25,941 nt of DNA from a virus. The position numbers and the translations under genes are program-made. The DNA lies in IMG/VR virus record IMGVR_UViG_3300046804_003195, positions 1-25,941 of that record; one strand, 5' to 3'. The notes beneath the pieces were generated by a model, which worked only from the letters and a program-made list of their open reading frames with translations, made no database searches and was not told the origin of the DNA. This document shows positions 7,844-17,200 of this stretch, one piece after another. Position 1 is the stretch's first letter; each line of letters starts with the position of its first letter.

Positions 7844-7871
7844 CTAAGCCTGGTTTTTACCAGGCTTTTTT
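7844..7871 (+). terminator. Intrinsic terminator after the capsid gene
   Basis: A perfect eight-pair stem AAGCCTGG/CCAGGCTT (7846-7853 and 7860-7867), with a short T-rich loop, runs into six T. It closes the scaffold-capsid unit and is followed 19 bases later by an ATATTTAT box. Confidence 0.9.
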
Positions 7872-7889
7872 ATTTTACACAGGTTCCTG

Positions 7890-7897
7890 ATATTTAT
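7890..7897 (+). promoter_or_regulatory. ATATTTAT box upstream of the 89-aa gene and phoH
   Basis: Context is ctgATATTTATact, 22 bases (first A to ATG) before 7912 and just after the capsid terminator. The 22-base spacing recurs at three other genes. Confidence 0.6.
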
Positions 7898-7911
7898 ACT
7901 AAAACAACAAT

Positions 7912-8181
7912 ATGCCACAAATAGTAGACGGATTAAAAGATCCATATGGTTTAAATAATGGAGCTATATTAAGCGGATCAGTTAATAAGACAGTAGATGC
8001 ATTTTGGTTTTACTCGGTAACTAGTGGAACAAATGCCATTATTAAATTTTCAAATTTAAGTGGTAGTCAAATAAGTGCTTCTTTTGGACAAGGCCAAAGC
8101 ATATATGGAAATATCACTTCAGTAACACAATCTTCAGGATTATCAATAGTATACAGCGGATCGTACTTCCCAGGATATTAA
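7912..8181 (+). CDS. Small beta-rich protein, 89 aa, unassigned
   Basis: The function is not recognised. The product starts MPQIVDGLKDPYGLNNGAIL and is Ser/Gly/Asn-rich with alternating hydrophobic residues (AIIKFSNLSGSQISASF), suggesting a small beta-sandwich or beta-hairpin protein. It lacks a signal peptide or transmembrane segment. It is the first gene after the capsid terminator, with its own promoter-like box, and is followed 24 bases later by phoH with no intervening signal. Position next to the capsid gene would suit a head decoration or vertex protein; similarity in composition to the fibre genes would also allow a tail accessory protein. Neither is demonstrated. Confidence 0.75.
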   Translation: MPQIVDGLKDPYGLNNGAILSGSVNKTVDAFWFYSVTSGTNAIIKFSNLSGSQISASFGQGQSIYGNITSVTQSSGLSIVYSGSYFPGY

Positions 8182-8205
8182 TAGTTTCACACATAAAACC
8201 TAAAA

Positions 8206-8874
8206 ATGACTCAGGTTACAGAACCAAAAAAGCTAAAGAACCCGATAAGGTTCCATATTCAGTTAAATGAAGAGCAGAAGCAAGCAAAGCAAGTTATATT
8301 AGATAACACAATAACGGTTCTAAAAGGTCAAGCAGGATCCGGTAAATCGATGTTGGCAGCGCAAGTTGCATTAGACATGCTCTTTAAGAAGGAAGTTGAA
8401 AAGATAATCCTAACGCGACCAGCAGTTAATTCTGGAGAGGAAATAGGATATCTTCCAGGTGATAAGGATGCCAAATTAGCGCCCTATACCGCAGCCATAT
8501 ACGATAATATGTATAGGTTGTACAATAAAGAGAAAGTAGATAAAGAGCTTTTAGAAGGTAGAATAGAAGTTATACCTCTAGGTTTTATGCGCGGTAGAAA
8601 CTTATCAAATTGCTGTATAGTAGTTGATGAAGGTCAGAATATTACACATAAACAAATGGAACTCCTACTTGGACGTATTTGTAATGGAAGTAAAATGATC
8701 ATATGTGGAGATATTTATCAAGTCGATCTAAAAAATAAAAAAGATTCAGGATTTGATTTTATATGCAAGAACTTTACAAACGTTCCAAAGTTTTCGGTAT
8801 TCACATTAAAGCAAAATCACAGAGATCCTATAGTTGAAGAAATCCTCAAAGTTTACAAGCAGTTTGAGGATTAA
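8206..8874 (+). CDS. phoH: PhoH-family ATPase
   Basis: This is a P-loop NTPase of the PhoH family, common in phages of aquatic bacteria. In bacteria PhoH-type domains are linked to RNA metabolism and phosphate stress; the phage role is unknown. Walker A is GQAGSGKS at residues 41-48, followed by the family's ILTRPAV (68-74) and EEIGYLPGD (78-86). Walker B is IVVDEGQN (138-145), with an ICGDIYQVD strand (166-174) and a C-terminal arginine region (KQNHRDPIVEE). The 222 residues are the minimal single domain, without extra KH or PIN domains. All key residues are present, so it should be active. It is the only non-structural gene recognised in the window. Its 3' end contains a 10-pair hairpin that may be the module's terminator. 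Confidence 0.92.
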   Translation: MTQVTEPKKLKNPIRFHIQLNEEQKQAKQVILDNTITVLKGQAGSGKSMLAAQVALDMLFKKEVEKIILTRPAVNSGEEIGYLPGDKDAKLAPYTAAIYDNMYRLYNKEKVDKELLEGRIEVIPLGFMRGRNLSNCCIVVDEGQNITHKQMELLLGRICNGSKMIICGDIYQVDLKNKKDSGFDFICKNFTNVPKFSVFTLKQNHRDPIVEEILKVYKQFED

Positions 8875-8880
8875 GGTTTT
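8841..8880 (+). terminator. Terminator-like hairpin inside the 3' end of phoH
   Basis: AATCCTCAAA (8841-8850) and TTTGAGGATT (8863-8872) form a perfect 10-pair stem with a 12-base loop. The right arm ends on the first base of the TAA stop. The T tract is short (four T after AAGG), so efficiency is uncertain. An ATATTTAT box follows 16 bases after the stem. Confidence 0.55.
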
Positions 8881-8888
8881 AATTCTTA

Positions 8889-8896
8889 ATATTTAT
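8889..8896 (+). promoter_or_regulatory. ATATTTAT box upstream of the neck-gene module
   Basis: Context is ttaATATTTATtg, first base 22 bases before ATG 8911, immediately after the phoH hairpin. Same box and spacing as at three other genes. Confidence 0.6.
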
Positions 8897-8910
8897 TGTA
8901 AACATTAATT

Positions 8911-10077
8911 ATGTCTAATCCCACACCATGGCCAGGTAGCGCATCATTCACAACAGGTAGTACGCCTTTTGGGTTATACGATACTGACTCAACTTTTGCT
9001 AGTGAATCTGTACAAGTAGCAAATTACTGCGCTAAGAAGTTGGGTTATCCGATGATGGAAGTCGAATTACAAGCAGATCAATTCTTTGCTTGTTTTGAAG
9101 AGGCCGTATCAACATATGCTCTTGAGATATATCAATCTAAAATAAAGGATAATTACTTAGGTCTTGAAGGTTCTCCTACAGGATCTCTACTCAATAATGT
9201 AGTAGTAGTTCCAAATCTAAATACGGTAATCACTATCGCAGATTCATATGGAGCACCTGCGGGTTTAGGAGGAAATGTAAATTGGTATACAGGATCAATA
9301 ACACTAGTACCAGGACAGCAAATATATGATCTTCAGTTGATTGGATCTTCAAGTGGATGGATTCAACCTGGAGATAGGATAGTTGTACAGGAGGTATTTT
9401 ACAGAGGAATTCCAGCGATAAACCAATACTACGATCCATACATAGGAGGCTCTATAAACTACCAGGGCGCAACAGAAAATTTTGGTTGGGCATCATACTC
9501 TCCAGGTCTAAACTTTACATTATTCCCTGTTTATTGGGACATACAGAGGATCCAAGAGATAGAGATGTCAAATACTGTACGTAGAAGTGCATTTACATTT
9601 GAGGTAGTAAACAATAATCTTAAAATATTCCCAGTTCCAGAAATAAGTGGCGTAAATCTTTGGATTCAATATTCGAAGAAAAGTGAAATGGGAAATCCTA
9701 TAATAAATAGCCCATACTCTGGTAGCACTAACTTGGTTGCAAATCCATCTCAGGTGCCTTATGGAACTATAACATATTCTCAGATAAACAGACCAGGAAG
9801 ACAGTGGATATACGAATATACACTGGCATTGGCTTCTGAGCTTCTTGGATTAGTAAGAGGTAAATACTCTCAAGTTCCAGTTCCAGGCTCAGAGGTAACT
9901 TTAAATGGAGCAGATCTTATACAAAAAGGTCAGAATATGCAAGCAGCGCTTAAAGAAAGACTAAGAGAAGAACTGGATTCGATGACAAGACAATCACAGT
10001 TAGAGAGAAAAGCAGCTGAAGCACAATCAGAAAGTGATACCCTAACTAAAGTTCCACTTTTAATATACATAGGATAA
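8911..10077 (+). CDS. gp13: Neck / head-completion protein, gp13-like
   Basis: In T4, gp13 closes the filled head at the portal and, with gp14, forms the neck platform to which the tail joins. The 388-residue product has the pattern I recall for aquatic T4-like gp13: a Gly/Ser-rich start with FGLYDTDSTF (20-29), then ANYCAKKLGYPMMEVELQ (37-54) and FEEAVSTYALEIY. Further on are PGQQIYDL, the central IQRIQEIEMSN region and a helical charged C-terminus (LKERLREELDSMTRQ). T4 gp13 is 309 residues, so this one is longer, mainly in the middle loops. It overlaps the gp14-like gene by one base (TAATG), in T4 order 13-14-15. It is cytoplasmic and then virion-bound, with no membrane segment. Confidence 0.8.
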   Translation: MSNPTPWPGSASFTTGSTPFGLYDTDSTFASESVQVANYCAKKLGYPMMEVELQADQFFACFEEAVSTYALEIYQSKIKDNYLGLEGSPTGSLLNNVVVVPNLNTVITIADSYGAPAGLGGNVNWYTGSITLVPGQQIYDLQLIGSSSGWIQPGDRIVVQEVFYRGIPAINQYYDPYIGGSINYQGATENFGWASYSPGLNFTLFPVYWDIQRIQEIEMSNTVRRSAFTFEVVNNNLKIFPVPEISGVNLWIQYSKKSEMGNPIINSPYSGSTNLVANPSQVPYGTITYSQINRPGRQWIYEYTLALASELLGLVRGKYSQVPVPGSEVTLNGADLIQKGQNMQAALKERLREELDSMTRQSQLERKAAEAQSESDTLTKVPLLIYIG

Positions 10078-10568
10078 TGGCACTATTTGGATCAACAAGA
10101 GATATAACGACTTTTAAATACATCACAAGAGAAGTGGTAGAGAATATCATATCTCAAATGGTGGGATATTATAAGATAGTGCTTGATGCGACAAACGTTA
10201 ATACATACGGAGAAGCCCTAAATAAGACTTACATAGGACCTGTACTAATAAACTGTCTAATATCTAGAGGAGACTTTGAGTTCACACAAACAGATTTTGG
10301 ACCAGATAACACAAGACAAGTCGAGTTCAGATTTTTCAAAGATCACTTAATTCAAGCAAATGTATTTCCAGAAGTAGGAGACGTGATTCTATACAATGAA
10401 CTGTTTTTCCAAGTCGACAATGTAAATGAGAATCAGCTTATATTAGGCAAGGATAACGATTATGCATATCAAGCTGGATTAGAAGGATTTGGATCTTCAT
10501 ACTCTATAATTATAAAAGGACACTACGCTTCTCCAGATGCACTTGGAATAAAACAACAAAGACTATAA
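10077..10568 (+). CDS. gp14: Neck protein, gp14-like
   Basis: This is the second neck protein, expected to act with gp13 in sealing the head for tail attachment. The 163-residue product is shorter than T4 gp14 (256). Similarity is clearest in the C-terminal half: FPEVGDVILYNELFFQVDN (about 97-115) followed by a YAYQAG segment corresponds to the T4 pattern of GDLIYFPMDNSLFEI and YQLGQ. The middle contains FTQTDFGPDNTRQVEFRFF. The start overlaps the gp13-like stop and the next gene begins just after its stop, so the three neck/tail-end genes are coupled. Assignment depends as much on order (13-14-15) as on sequence. Confidence 0.72.
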   Translation: MALFGSTRDITTFKYITREVVENIISQMVGYYKIVLDATNVNTYGEALNKTYIGPVLINCLISRGDFEFTQTDFGPDNTRQVEFRFFKDHLIQANVFPEVGDVILYNELFFQVDNVNENQLILGKDNDYAYQAGLEGFGSSYSIIIKGHYASPDALGIKQQRL

Positions 10569-10569
10569 C

Positions 10570-11829
10570 ATGGCAGGAGGTATACAACAAACAAGACCAC
10601 AAACAAGAAGAGAGTTTATGCAGACTCTTGAAATGCCATATGCGCAACAGTCTCCTGATCCAGTATTTACAGAGCCTCAAAAGCTAGGTCAACCAGAGTT
10701 CAATAGAGCATTGGAATATTCACTGAAGAACAATAAAGAAAAAGTATTCTCAGTTGGTATAAAAGATATCGATGATGCTGTGATGTACTATTTCACTGAG
10801 GTACTTAGACCATCAGTAGTACAAAATAACACAAGAGTAAATGTGCCTATAATGTATGGAACTCCTGAGAATTGGAGCAGCGTACAGGCAGATGGATATC
10901 ACAGGGATCAAAAAGGCAAGGGACTGGCACCTCTTATAATGTTCAAGAGAAACTCAGTGACTCAGAACAGGACTTTAGGAAATAAACTTGATGGTAACAA
11001 TGCACAGAATATTCAGTTTTTCCAAAAGAAATACTCGGCAAGAAACATATACAGTAACTTTGCGGCTCTGAATAATAGATCACCAGAAACAGAGTACTTG
11101 GTATCGATAACTCCAGACTATGTCACAGTAGAATATACATGCATGGTTTGGACCCATTTTGTCGAGCAGATGGATTCTCTTATCGAGTCATTTAACTTTG
11201 CGTCCAGAAGCTACTGGGGCGACCCCACGCGCTTCCTTTTCTACAGCAATATAGATTCATTCACCGACACATTATCGTACGATCTTGGAGACGATAGGCT
11301 GGTTAGAAACAGTTTTACGCTTACTATCAATGGATATCTAGTTCCAGACACAGAAATGAGTAAAATTGCAGGTGCAAGTAAGTCATATGGAGTGTCAAAA
11401 CTGGTATTTGGACTCGAAACAACAAGTGGAACAGAAACAGCAAGTACAGCAGCGAAGAAAACAGGAAGTCCAGCTAAAGGAGCTCTTATAAACGACTCGG
11501 TGAATAACGTGTACAATGTAACCATAAACTCAGGTCAGGTAGATCCAGCAGTATTAGATTACTTGAATAGAAATATACAAATAACTGGATCATATTCAAA
11601 TGCAACTACTGCAACGTTTAATCGAGGTTGGTATACGGCACCATCACCATTAACAACAACAGCAGATAACTTTAGCTTCTTTATAAACGGAAGCTTTGTA
11701 GATAAGCCAGCAATAGTAAGTTTTACTCAAGCAGGATCGGTTTCAACATTAGTAATAGATCCGACAAAACTAGAATACAGTTTAGACAACGGAGATTATA
11801 TCGTAGCAATAGGAAAGTTTACTGATTAA
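10570..11829 (+). CDS. gp15: Tail-terminator / sheath-stabiliser, gp15-like, with C-terminal extension
   Basis: T4 gp15 caps the finished tail tube and sheath and joins it to the neck. Residues about 75-262 carry the family pattern: RPSVVQNNTRVNVPIMYGTP, an ITPDYVTVEYTCMVWTHFVE strand-helix region and a RNSFTLTINGYLVPD motif matching RRIEWSLTFEVNGWMYP of T4. The protein is 419 residues, against 272 in T4. The extra C-terminal 145 residues comprise a Thr/Ala/Lys linker (about 284-305) and a beta-rich domain (FSFFINGSFVDKPAIVSFT, ending DYIVAIGKFTD) resembling small Ig-like or surface modules of other phage proteins. This gene directly precedes the fibre locus, so the extension may be surface-exposed decoration or a docking site. 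Confidence 0.78.
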   Translation: MAGGIQQTRPQTRREFMQTLEMPYAQQSPDPVFTEPQKLGQPEFNRALEYSLKNNKEKVFSVGIKDIDDAVMYYFTEVLRPSVVQNNTRVNVPIMYGTPENWSSVQADGYHRDQKGKGLAPLIMFKRNSVTQNRTLGNKLDGNNAQNIQFFQKKYSARNIYSNFAALNNRSPETEYLVSITPDYVTVEYTCMVWTHFVEQMDSLIESFNFASRSYWGDPTRFLFYSNIDSFTDTLSYDLGDDRLVRNSFTLTINGYLVPDTEMSKIAGASKSYGVSKLVFGLETTSGTETASTAAKKTGSPAKGALINDSVNNVYNVTINSGQVDPAVLDYLNRNIQITGSYSNATTATFNRGWYTAPSPLTTTADNFSFFINGSFVDKPAIVSFTQAGSVSTLVIDPTKLEYSLDNGDYIVAIGKFTD

Positions 11830-11831
11830 AT

Positions 11832-13298
11832 ATGCCACAATTAAGAAATAAACAGTTAGAATATCCATTAAGTGGATCATTTACCGGTAGTTTACTTGGT
11901 ACGGCTTCCTATGCAGATTATTCAACTTCGGCATCATTTGGAATATCTAGTTCGTATTCACTAAGTTCAAGCTATAGTGTAACATCTTCTTATTCTGTAA
12001 ATTCAACTAGTGCTTCATATGCCTTATCAAGTTCAAACTCAATAAGTGCAAGTTATAGTACTACAGCATCATATTCAGTAAGTAGTTCACAGACAGTATC
12101 AAGCTCATATGCTCTAAGTTCATCATACAGTAATACAAGTACATCCGCTTCATACGCACAAACGGCTTCAAATGCTCCAGGGTACCTACCACTCACCGGT
12201 GGAACTATCACAGGAGATTTAACTATTATAGGTACGGGTTCCATAGCATACTTAAATGTAACATACGAATCTGCATCGATAATATACTCTTCAGGATCAA
12301 ACCAATTTGGAGATGCAGCAAATGATACTCAGACACTATATGGATCGGTTATAATACCGACAGGAAGTTTAACTGTGAGTGGAAGCACAACAATCACAGG
12401 ATCTCTAATTGTAACTTCAGGTATAACAGGATCTCTTTTAGGAACTGCTTCGTTTGCTAGTACAGCGTCTTACGTAACAGCGTCAAATGTCTACGGGCCT
12501 TATGGATCTAATAGCATTGTAAGTGCTTCATATGCACTAAGTTCATCCCAAGCACAGAATTCAGTAACAAGTTCTTATGCACTGACAGCATCTTATGTAG
12601 CAAATGCATCATCGTTCCCATTCACAGGTTCGGCAATAATAACTGGATCCCTAATTGTAACAGGATCAGTAACGTCAACCGACGGATTTACTGGAAGTTT
12701 ATTAGGAACATCCTCTTGGGCAAATAACGCAGTAACAGCATCTTATGTCACGGCCTCAAACGTATACGGACCTTATGGATCAAATTCAATAATATCTTCA
12801 TCCTATGCGTTAAGCAGTTCTTATTCGGTATCAAGCTCTTTTACTGTTGCCGCACAAACGGCTTCTTATGTAAACCCTTTATCCCAGAGTGTTATAATAA
12901 CAGGTTCGCTTATTGTATCGGGATCTACAAACATACAAAGCAACACGGGTACTCAGTTTTCTATGAATGCAGATACCCTTTTGATTACGGGTTCTCTCAT
13001 AGTCACTGGATCATCTATATTCACGGGTAGTGTATCAGTTTTAGGCGCAGTAAATGCAACATCGTTCACAGGATCGTTATTAGGGACTGCTTCATACGCA
13101 TCTCAAGCTCTTAGCAGTTCTTTTGCAACTACAGCATCATATTCGGTTACATCTAGTTATTCTTTATCTAGTTTATCAGCATCATATGTTTTATCGTCTA
13201 GTTTTTCAACAACTGCGTCATATGCAATAACAGCTAGCTATGCGATAACAAGTTCATATTCATTTACAGCAAGTTACATAGACGGAGGATTTTACTAA
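11832..13298 (+). CDS. Ser/Ala-rich repetitive fibre protein
   Basis: This is a 488-residue protein dominated by short repeats: a seven-residue pattern of the SSYSLSSSYSVTSSYSV type (about residues 30-110 and 440-485), with interspersed FTGSLLGTASYA and ITGSLIVTGS modules. Such GSL/GTASYA modules are frequent in fibre genes of uncultured aquatic phages and suggest a long trimeric beta-structured shaft; the exact role is inferred. Residues 211-229 and 302-320 are identical 19-residue repeats. There is no signal peptide or membrane segment. It starts two bases after the gp15-like stop and overlaps the next ORF by one base. It opens the 8.4 kb locus of fibre-type genes. It may form the long fibre shaft, with later genes providing tips; that division is a guess. 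Confidence 0.82.
   Translation: MPQLRNKQLEYPLSGSFTGSLLGTASYADYSTSASFGISSSYSLSSSYSVTSSYSVNSTSASYALSSSNSISASYSTTASYSVSSSQTVSSSYALSSSYSNTSTSASYAQTASNAPGYLPLTGGTITGDLTIIGTGSIAYLNVTYESASIIYSSGSNQFGDAANDTQTLYGSVIIPTGSLTVSGSTTITGSLIVTSGITGSLLGTASFASTASYVTASNVYGPYGSNSIVSASYALSSSQAQNSVTSSYALTASYVANASSFPFTGSAIITGSLIVTGSVTSTDGFTGSLLGTSSWANNAVTASYVTASNVYGPYGSNSIISSSYALSSSYSVSSSFTVAAQTASYVNPLSQSVIITGSLIVSGSTNIQSNTGTQFSMNADTLLITGSLIVTGSSIFTGSVSVLGAVNATSFTGSLLGTASYASQALSSSFATTASYSVTSSYSLSSLSASYVLSSSFSTTASYAITASYAITSSYSFTASYIDGGFY
12462..12518 (+). repeat. 19-residue protein repeat, copy 1
   Basis: Codes TASYVTASNVYGPYGSNSI. The amino acids are identical to those at 12735-12791, while 11 of 19 codons differ synonymously. 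Confidence 0.85.
12735..12791 (+). repeat. 19-residue protein repeat, copy 2
   Basis: Second copy of the identical 19-residue segment, 273 bases downstream and in frame, with diverged codons. Confidence 0.85.
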
Positions 13299-14191
13299 TG
13301 CCAATATCATTTTTGAATATAAATAATAGAGGTACTGTAGCATTTCAAAACACAAATGGTACTGGTAGGATCAATGCTATATCACCAGTAACTTCTCCTA
13401 TTTCAGGATCTCCTTGGCAACAACTAAATACAATAACAAGTTATCTTAGAGGATATGTAACAGACTTCAGAAATCCACAGTTTTTTATATATAGATTAGA
13501 TGGTAATATTTACTCTATAACTGATGGAGGAAACGATATGTTTGACGGAGGTAACAGTACTATACCTTGGTTAAGAGCAGGAACTGCATATTGGAATCCT
13601 GGGTCAGGAGTTTATTCAGGTCCACCAGCGCTTCCATATTCAAGTCAATCTGCAACATTAACCGATACTAACTATTATTATATATCTTTTGGGTATACGC
13701 AATCAGCAGGTACATTTCCAGCTGCGCAGAGCGCAATATATCATCCGCTGACAATGCTAGGGGCAAGAAGTGGATCTGGACCTATAGGATGGCAAAAAAC
13801 AGGAAACATTGGAGCCGATGGTGCAGGAAGTATTCAAACAGGAAGTATTTACACAGGATCAGTAGTTAACGGATTTACTGTTTACTCATATTTTAGACAA
13901 ACTTATGGACAATCATCTGATCCAAATATCTGTGACGTTTATATGCTAATGGGACATCCTAATTGGGGATCTGATTTTGGAACTGTAGTATGGTCTGCAA
14001 GTTTGAGCACACAAGGTCAAGGAGGAACTTTATACGCAACTGGATCTGCATCTAATCTATTAGCACTTACAGTATTGTTAAGTAGAACAGGAAGCACTCC
14101 AACAGGTGCAAGTTTACCTATAAGTGCTAGCGATATTACAAATGTAGTCAATAATTACACTCTTAGAATAAAAGAAGCTTTATCTTTTTAG
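13298..14191 (+). CDS. Unassigned fibre-locus protein, 297 aa
   Basis: I do not recognise this protein. It is Gly/Ser/Tyr/Asn-rich and beta-type, with MPISFLNINNRGTVAFQNTN at the start, FRNPQFFIYRLDGNIYSITD near residues 55-75 and a repeated GSIYTGS type of linker around 185-195. Aromatic residues are frequent (Tyr, Trp, Phe), as in glycan-binding or receptor-contacting surfaces. There is no catalytic signature, signal peptide or membrane helix. The start overlaps the stop of the repetitive fibre gene by one base, so the two are probably made in step and may form one structure, for example shaft and tip. It is followed by an ATATTTAT box. Confidence 0.8.
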   Translation: MPISFLNINNRGTVAFQNTNGTGRINAISPVTSPISGSPWQQLNTITSYLRGYVTDFRNPQFFIYRLDGNIYSITDGGNDMFDGGNSTIPWLRAGTAYWNPGSGVYSGPPALPYSSQSATLTDTNYYYISFGYTQSAGTFPAAQSAIYHPLTMLGARSGSGPIGWQKTGNIGADGAGSIQTGSIYTGSVVNGFTVYSYFRQTYGQSSDPNICDVYMLMGHPNWGSDFGTVVWSASLSTQGQGGTLYATGSASNLLALTVLLSRTGSTPTGASLPISASDITNVVNNYTLRIKEALSF

Positions 14192-14192
14192 G

Positions 14193-14200
14193 ATATTTAT
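14193..14200 (+). promoter_or_regulatory. ATATTTAT box upstream of the 1093-aa fibre gene
   Basis: Context is aggATATTTATaac, first base 22 bases before ATG 14215. It is the only box inside the first half of the fibre locus. Confidence 0.58.
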
Positions 14201-14214
14201 AACAAATCCTTTCA

Positions 14215-17200
14215 ATGCCCGATAAAATAATACACTTACGTAGCTTAACGCCTGGCTCTGTGCCTACAACATCTTCTCTTGGAGTTGGTCAGATAGCTAT
14301 TAATGTGCCAGATGGAAAGGCTTTCTTGAGACAATCAGGAAGTCAAGGAGATACTATACAGTCTTTTGTAACTACCAACTCAACTACTACAGGAAGCATA
14401 AATATATCAGGCTCAGTTACTTTAACAGGGTCGCTAAATATATCAGGTTCAACAACGCAAATAGGAAACAACAACCTATTAGGAAACACAACTCTATCTG
14501 GAAGCATAATAATTTCTGGTTCCACTATAGATCCAACTGTACAAATATACGGTAATGTAGAACACAATGGGTATATACGATTCGATCCAGTAAGTACAAA
14601 TATAAACACTTCGATATCAGCCTCATACATTTACGTGTCAGGTTCAACAAATGACTTGTACTTCTCACAGAATGGTAGTGGATTTAATAACGTAACTCGT
14701 CTTAGATGGTTAGAAGGTAACTTATACACAGGTCTTTTAAACGGAGGAAATTTAACTGCTACTGGTACTACAACATATCAAATATCAAGCGGTAGTGGTG
14801 TCATAGTAAATTTGAATGCATCGCTTACAAATAATCCATTTCCAACAATACAATACATAAATTGGGGAAATCTATCTGGAACCATAACTGCTCCAACAAC
14901 TTATGATCAGTCTTTTGTAGCAATTTCAAGCTCTGGTCAAATATACGCTCAAGGAACACCATTTACGGATGGTCAGGTAGATACGTATATTCCAATAGGA
15001 GTCGTACTACATCAGAATCACACAACGATAAACGGTGTTGCAACACAACCAAGCGTAGCGTATGGATGGAAGCAAAGGAGTAACGTATTCATATCTGCTT
15101 TTGGCCCATTAAAGTTAGCTGGATATACATTAGCAGTGAGTAGCTCAGGAGGAGTGAACTCAACAGGCAGCCTCATAGTTGGTAATGGTACTGCATTCTT
15201 AGACGGAGGCAATTATCAAACAGATCCAAATAATCCAGCATACGTAACAGGATCCGGAGCAACTCAGACAAAGATATTTAGATACTACGATTCTGGTTCG
15301 GAATTTGCGTATGATACCGCAAACGGTGCTGGATACGGAGCGATAGATCCAACGCAATACTCAAACAATGGAGTATTAACACTGGTGCCTGGAGCCGGAT
15401 CTAATAGACAGTGGTCCATACAGAGATGCTTTTTCTTCCCTACAAGTCCACTAAGTCCAAAACCCATAGTGGTCTATTACGGCAATGCGACCTATACAAC
15501 ACAGGCAGACGCAATAGCAAATATATCTATTGAACCATTCACAGAAGCACCAAACACGGCAGCAAACGCAATATATTTAGGAGCTCTGATTGTTAGAAAC
15601 GATGCTAATTTTACGAACTCTGCCACCTACAAAATAGTACCAGGTGGATTGTTTAGGTCGGTTGGAGGATCTGGAGGTGGAACTACGGTGACAAATACGT
15701 TAGCAGGTTTATCTGACGTGTCTCTAGGAACTTTATCGTATGGAGACTTACTGATGTACGATAGCACGCATTGGTATAACACAAAAACTTTAAGTGGAAG
15801 TTATACTCTGAGTGGAAGTCTAAATGCTACTGAGGGTATTACTGGATCCATTTTAGGCACTGCATCATACGCAACATACGCGGCAAACGGAGGGGTAACA
15901 CAGCTATTGGCGGGATCTGGAATATCACTGGCTCCAACAAATGGTCTGGGTCAAGTAACCATAACTTCTACAGGAGGAGGAAGTGGAGTATACGGAAATA
16001 CCGCGACTGGATCTTACGGTAGTTTTTATTCTACACAGACGCAAACAGTAGGTATAGCAAACAATCCGTATTCGATGTCTTTCAATAATACAGAAGTTGC
16101 AAACGGAGTTGCGATATCTGGATCAGAAAACACAAAGATAAAGATAACCAATCCAGGATGGTATGATTTACAGTTCTCTGCTCAGTTAAACAAATCTGGA
16201 GTTGGCGCAGGAGTTGTAAATTTTTATATATGGCTTAGAAAAAATGGAATAAACTTAGCGGCAACAAACACTATAGTTCAACAGCAGGGCGGAGCAAACT
16301 CTAGAACTGTAGCTGCATGGAACTGGTTTTTGAACGCTGCAGCCAATGATTATTACGAGATTATGTGGGCTGCTGATGCGACAGATGCAATATTAGAATA
16401 CGTAGCAGCTCCAACAAATGGTCCATCAATACCCTCAGTGATAGCAACTGTAAGCAGAATAGATCAATTCTTAAGCAATACTGGTTCATTTACAGGTTCT
16501 TTTACTGGTGAATTGATAGGTACTGCTTCATATGCAACAAATGGATTAAGCTCATCATACTCAATATCAAGTTCATATAGTTTAAGTTCTTCTTATGCTC
16601 TAAGTTCATCATACTCAATATCGTCATCATATTCAGTAAGTAGTTCTCAAGCAGTATCAAGCTCATTTGCGACTACTGCAAGCTATGTTCTACAATCAGT
16701 ATCAGCATCTTTTTCTAGTACAGCAAGCTTTGTTAATACGCTAAACCAAAATGTTCTAATCACTGGAAGTCTAACAATAGCATCTTCAAGTATAGGTCCA
16801 AATGAAAATACTGTTACTTTAGGTGCTAGGGACACAGCTGGAGAAGGCGGTCAAATTGGATTTAATGCTCCAGGAGGTATTTATACTTCTGCATCTATGC
16901 TTGATAACTATCAGAATAGATTTAGAATACTTAAAGGTACTAATAATGGAAGTACTGAAGAAGTAGCAAGCTGGAATCTTCATACAAAGCAGATGGTCCT
17001 AAATGGATATACGTCTACTACATCATTCCCAGGTACAGCAGCAGCAACATTGGCAGTTGATTCTTCAGGTAATGTAATAACTACAACTGGAGGAGGAGGC
17101 GCATCATTTCCATATACAGGTTCAGCAGTTATCACAGGAAGTCTTATAGTAACTGGAAGTGCAACGTTTACTGATAGCATATTATATGATGCTATACTAA

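Noticed and set aside
8711-8718. ATATTTAT inside phoH (another at 18125-18132)
   Set aside because: Both are codon-explained (GDIYQ and NIYW) and lie within genes without a start nearby, so probably chance.
11925-12170. Dense short repeats that could suggest a CRISPR array or satellite
   Set aside because: The repeats stay in frame, vary in codons and encode a Ser-rich shaft; there are no spacers of uniform length.
14169-14190. AAAAGA/TCTTTT hairpin at the end of the 297-aa gene
   Set aside because: Six A-T-rich pairs within coding sequence and no clear T run; too weak to call a terminator.
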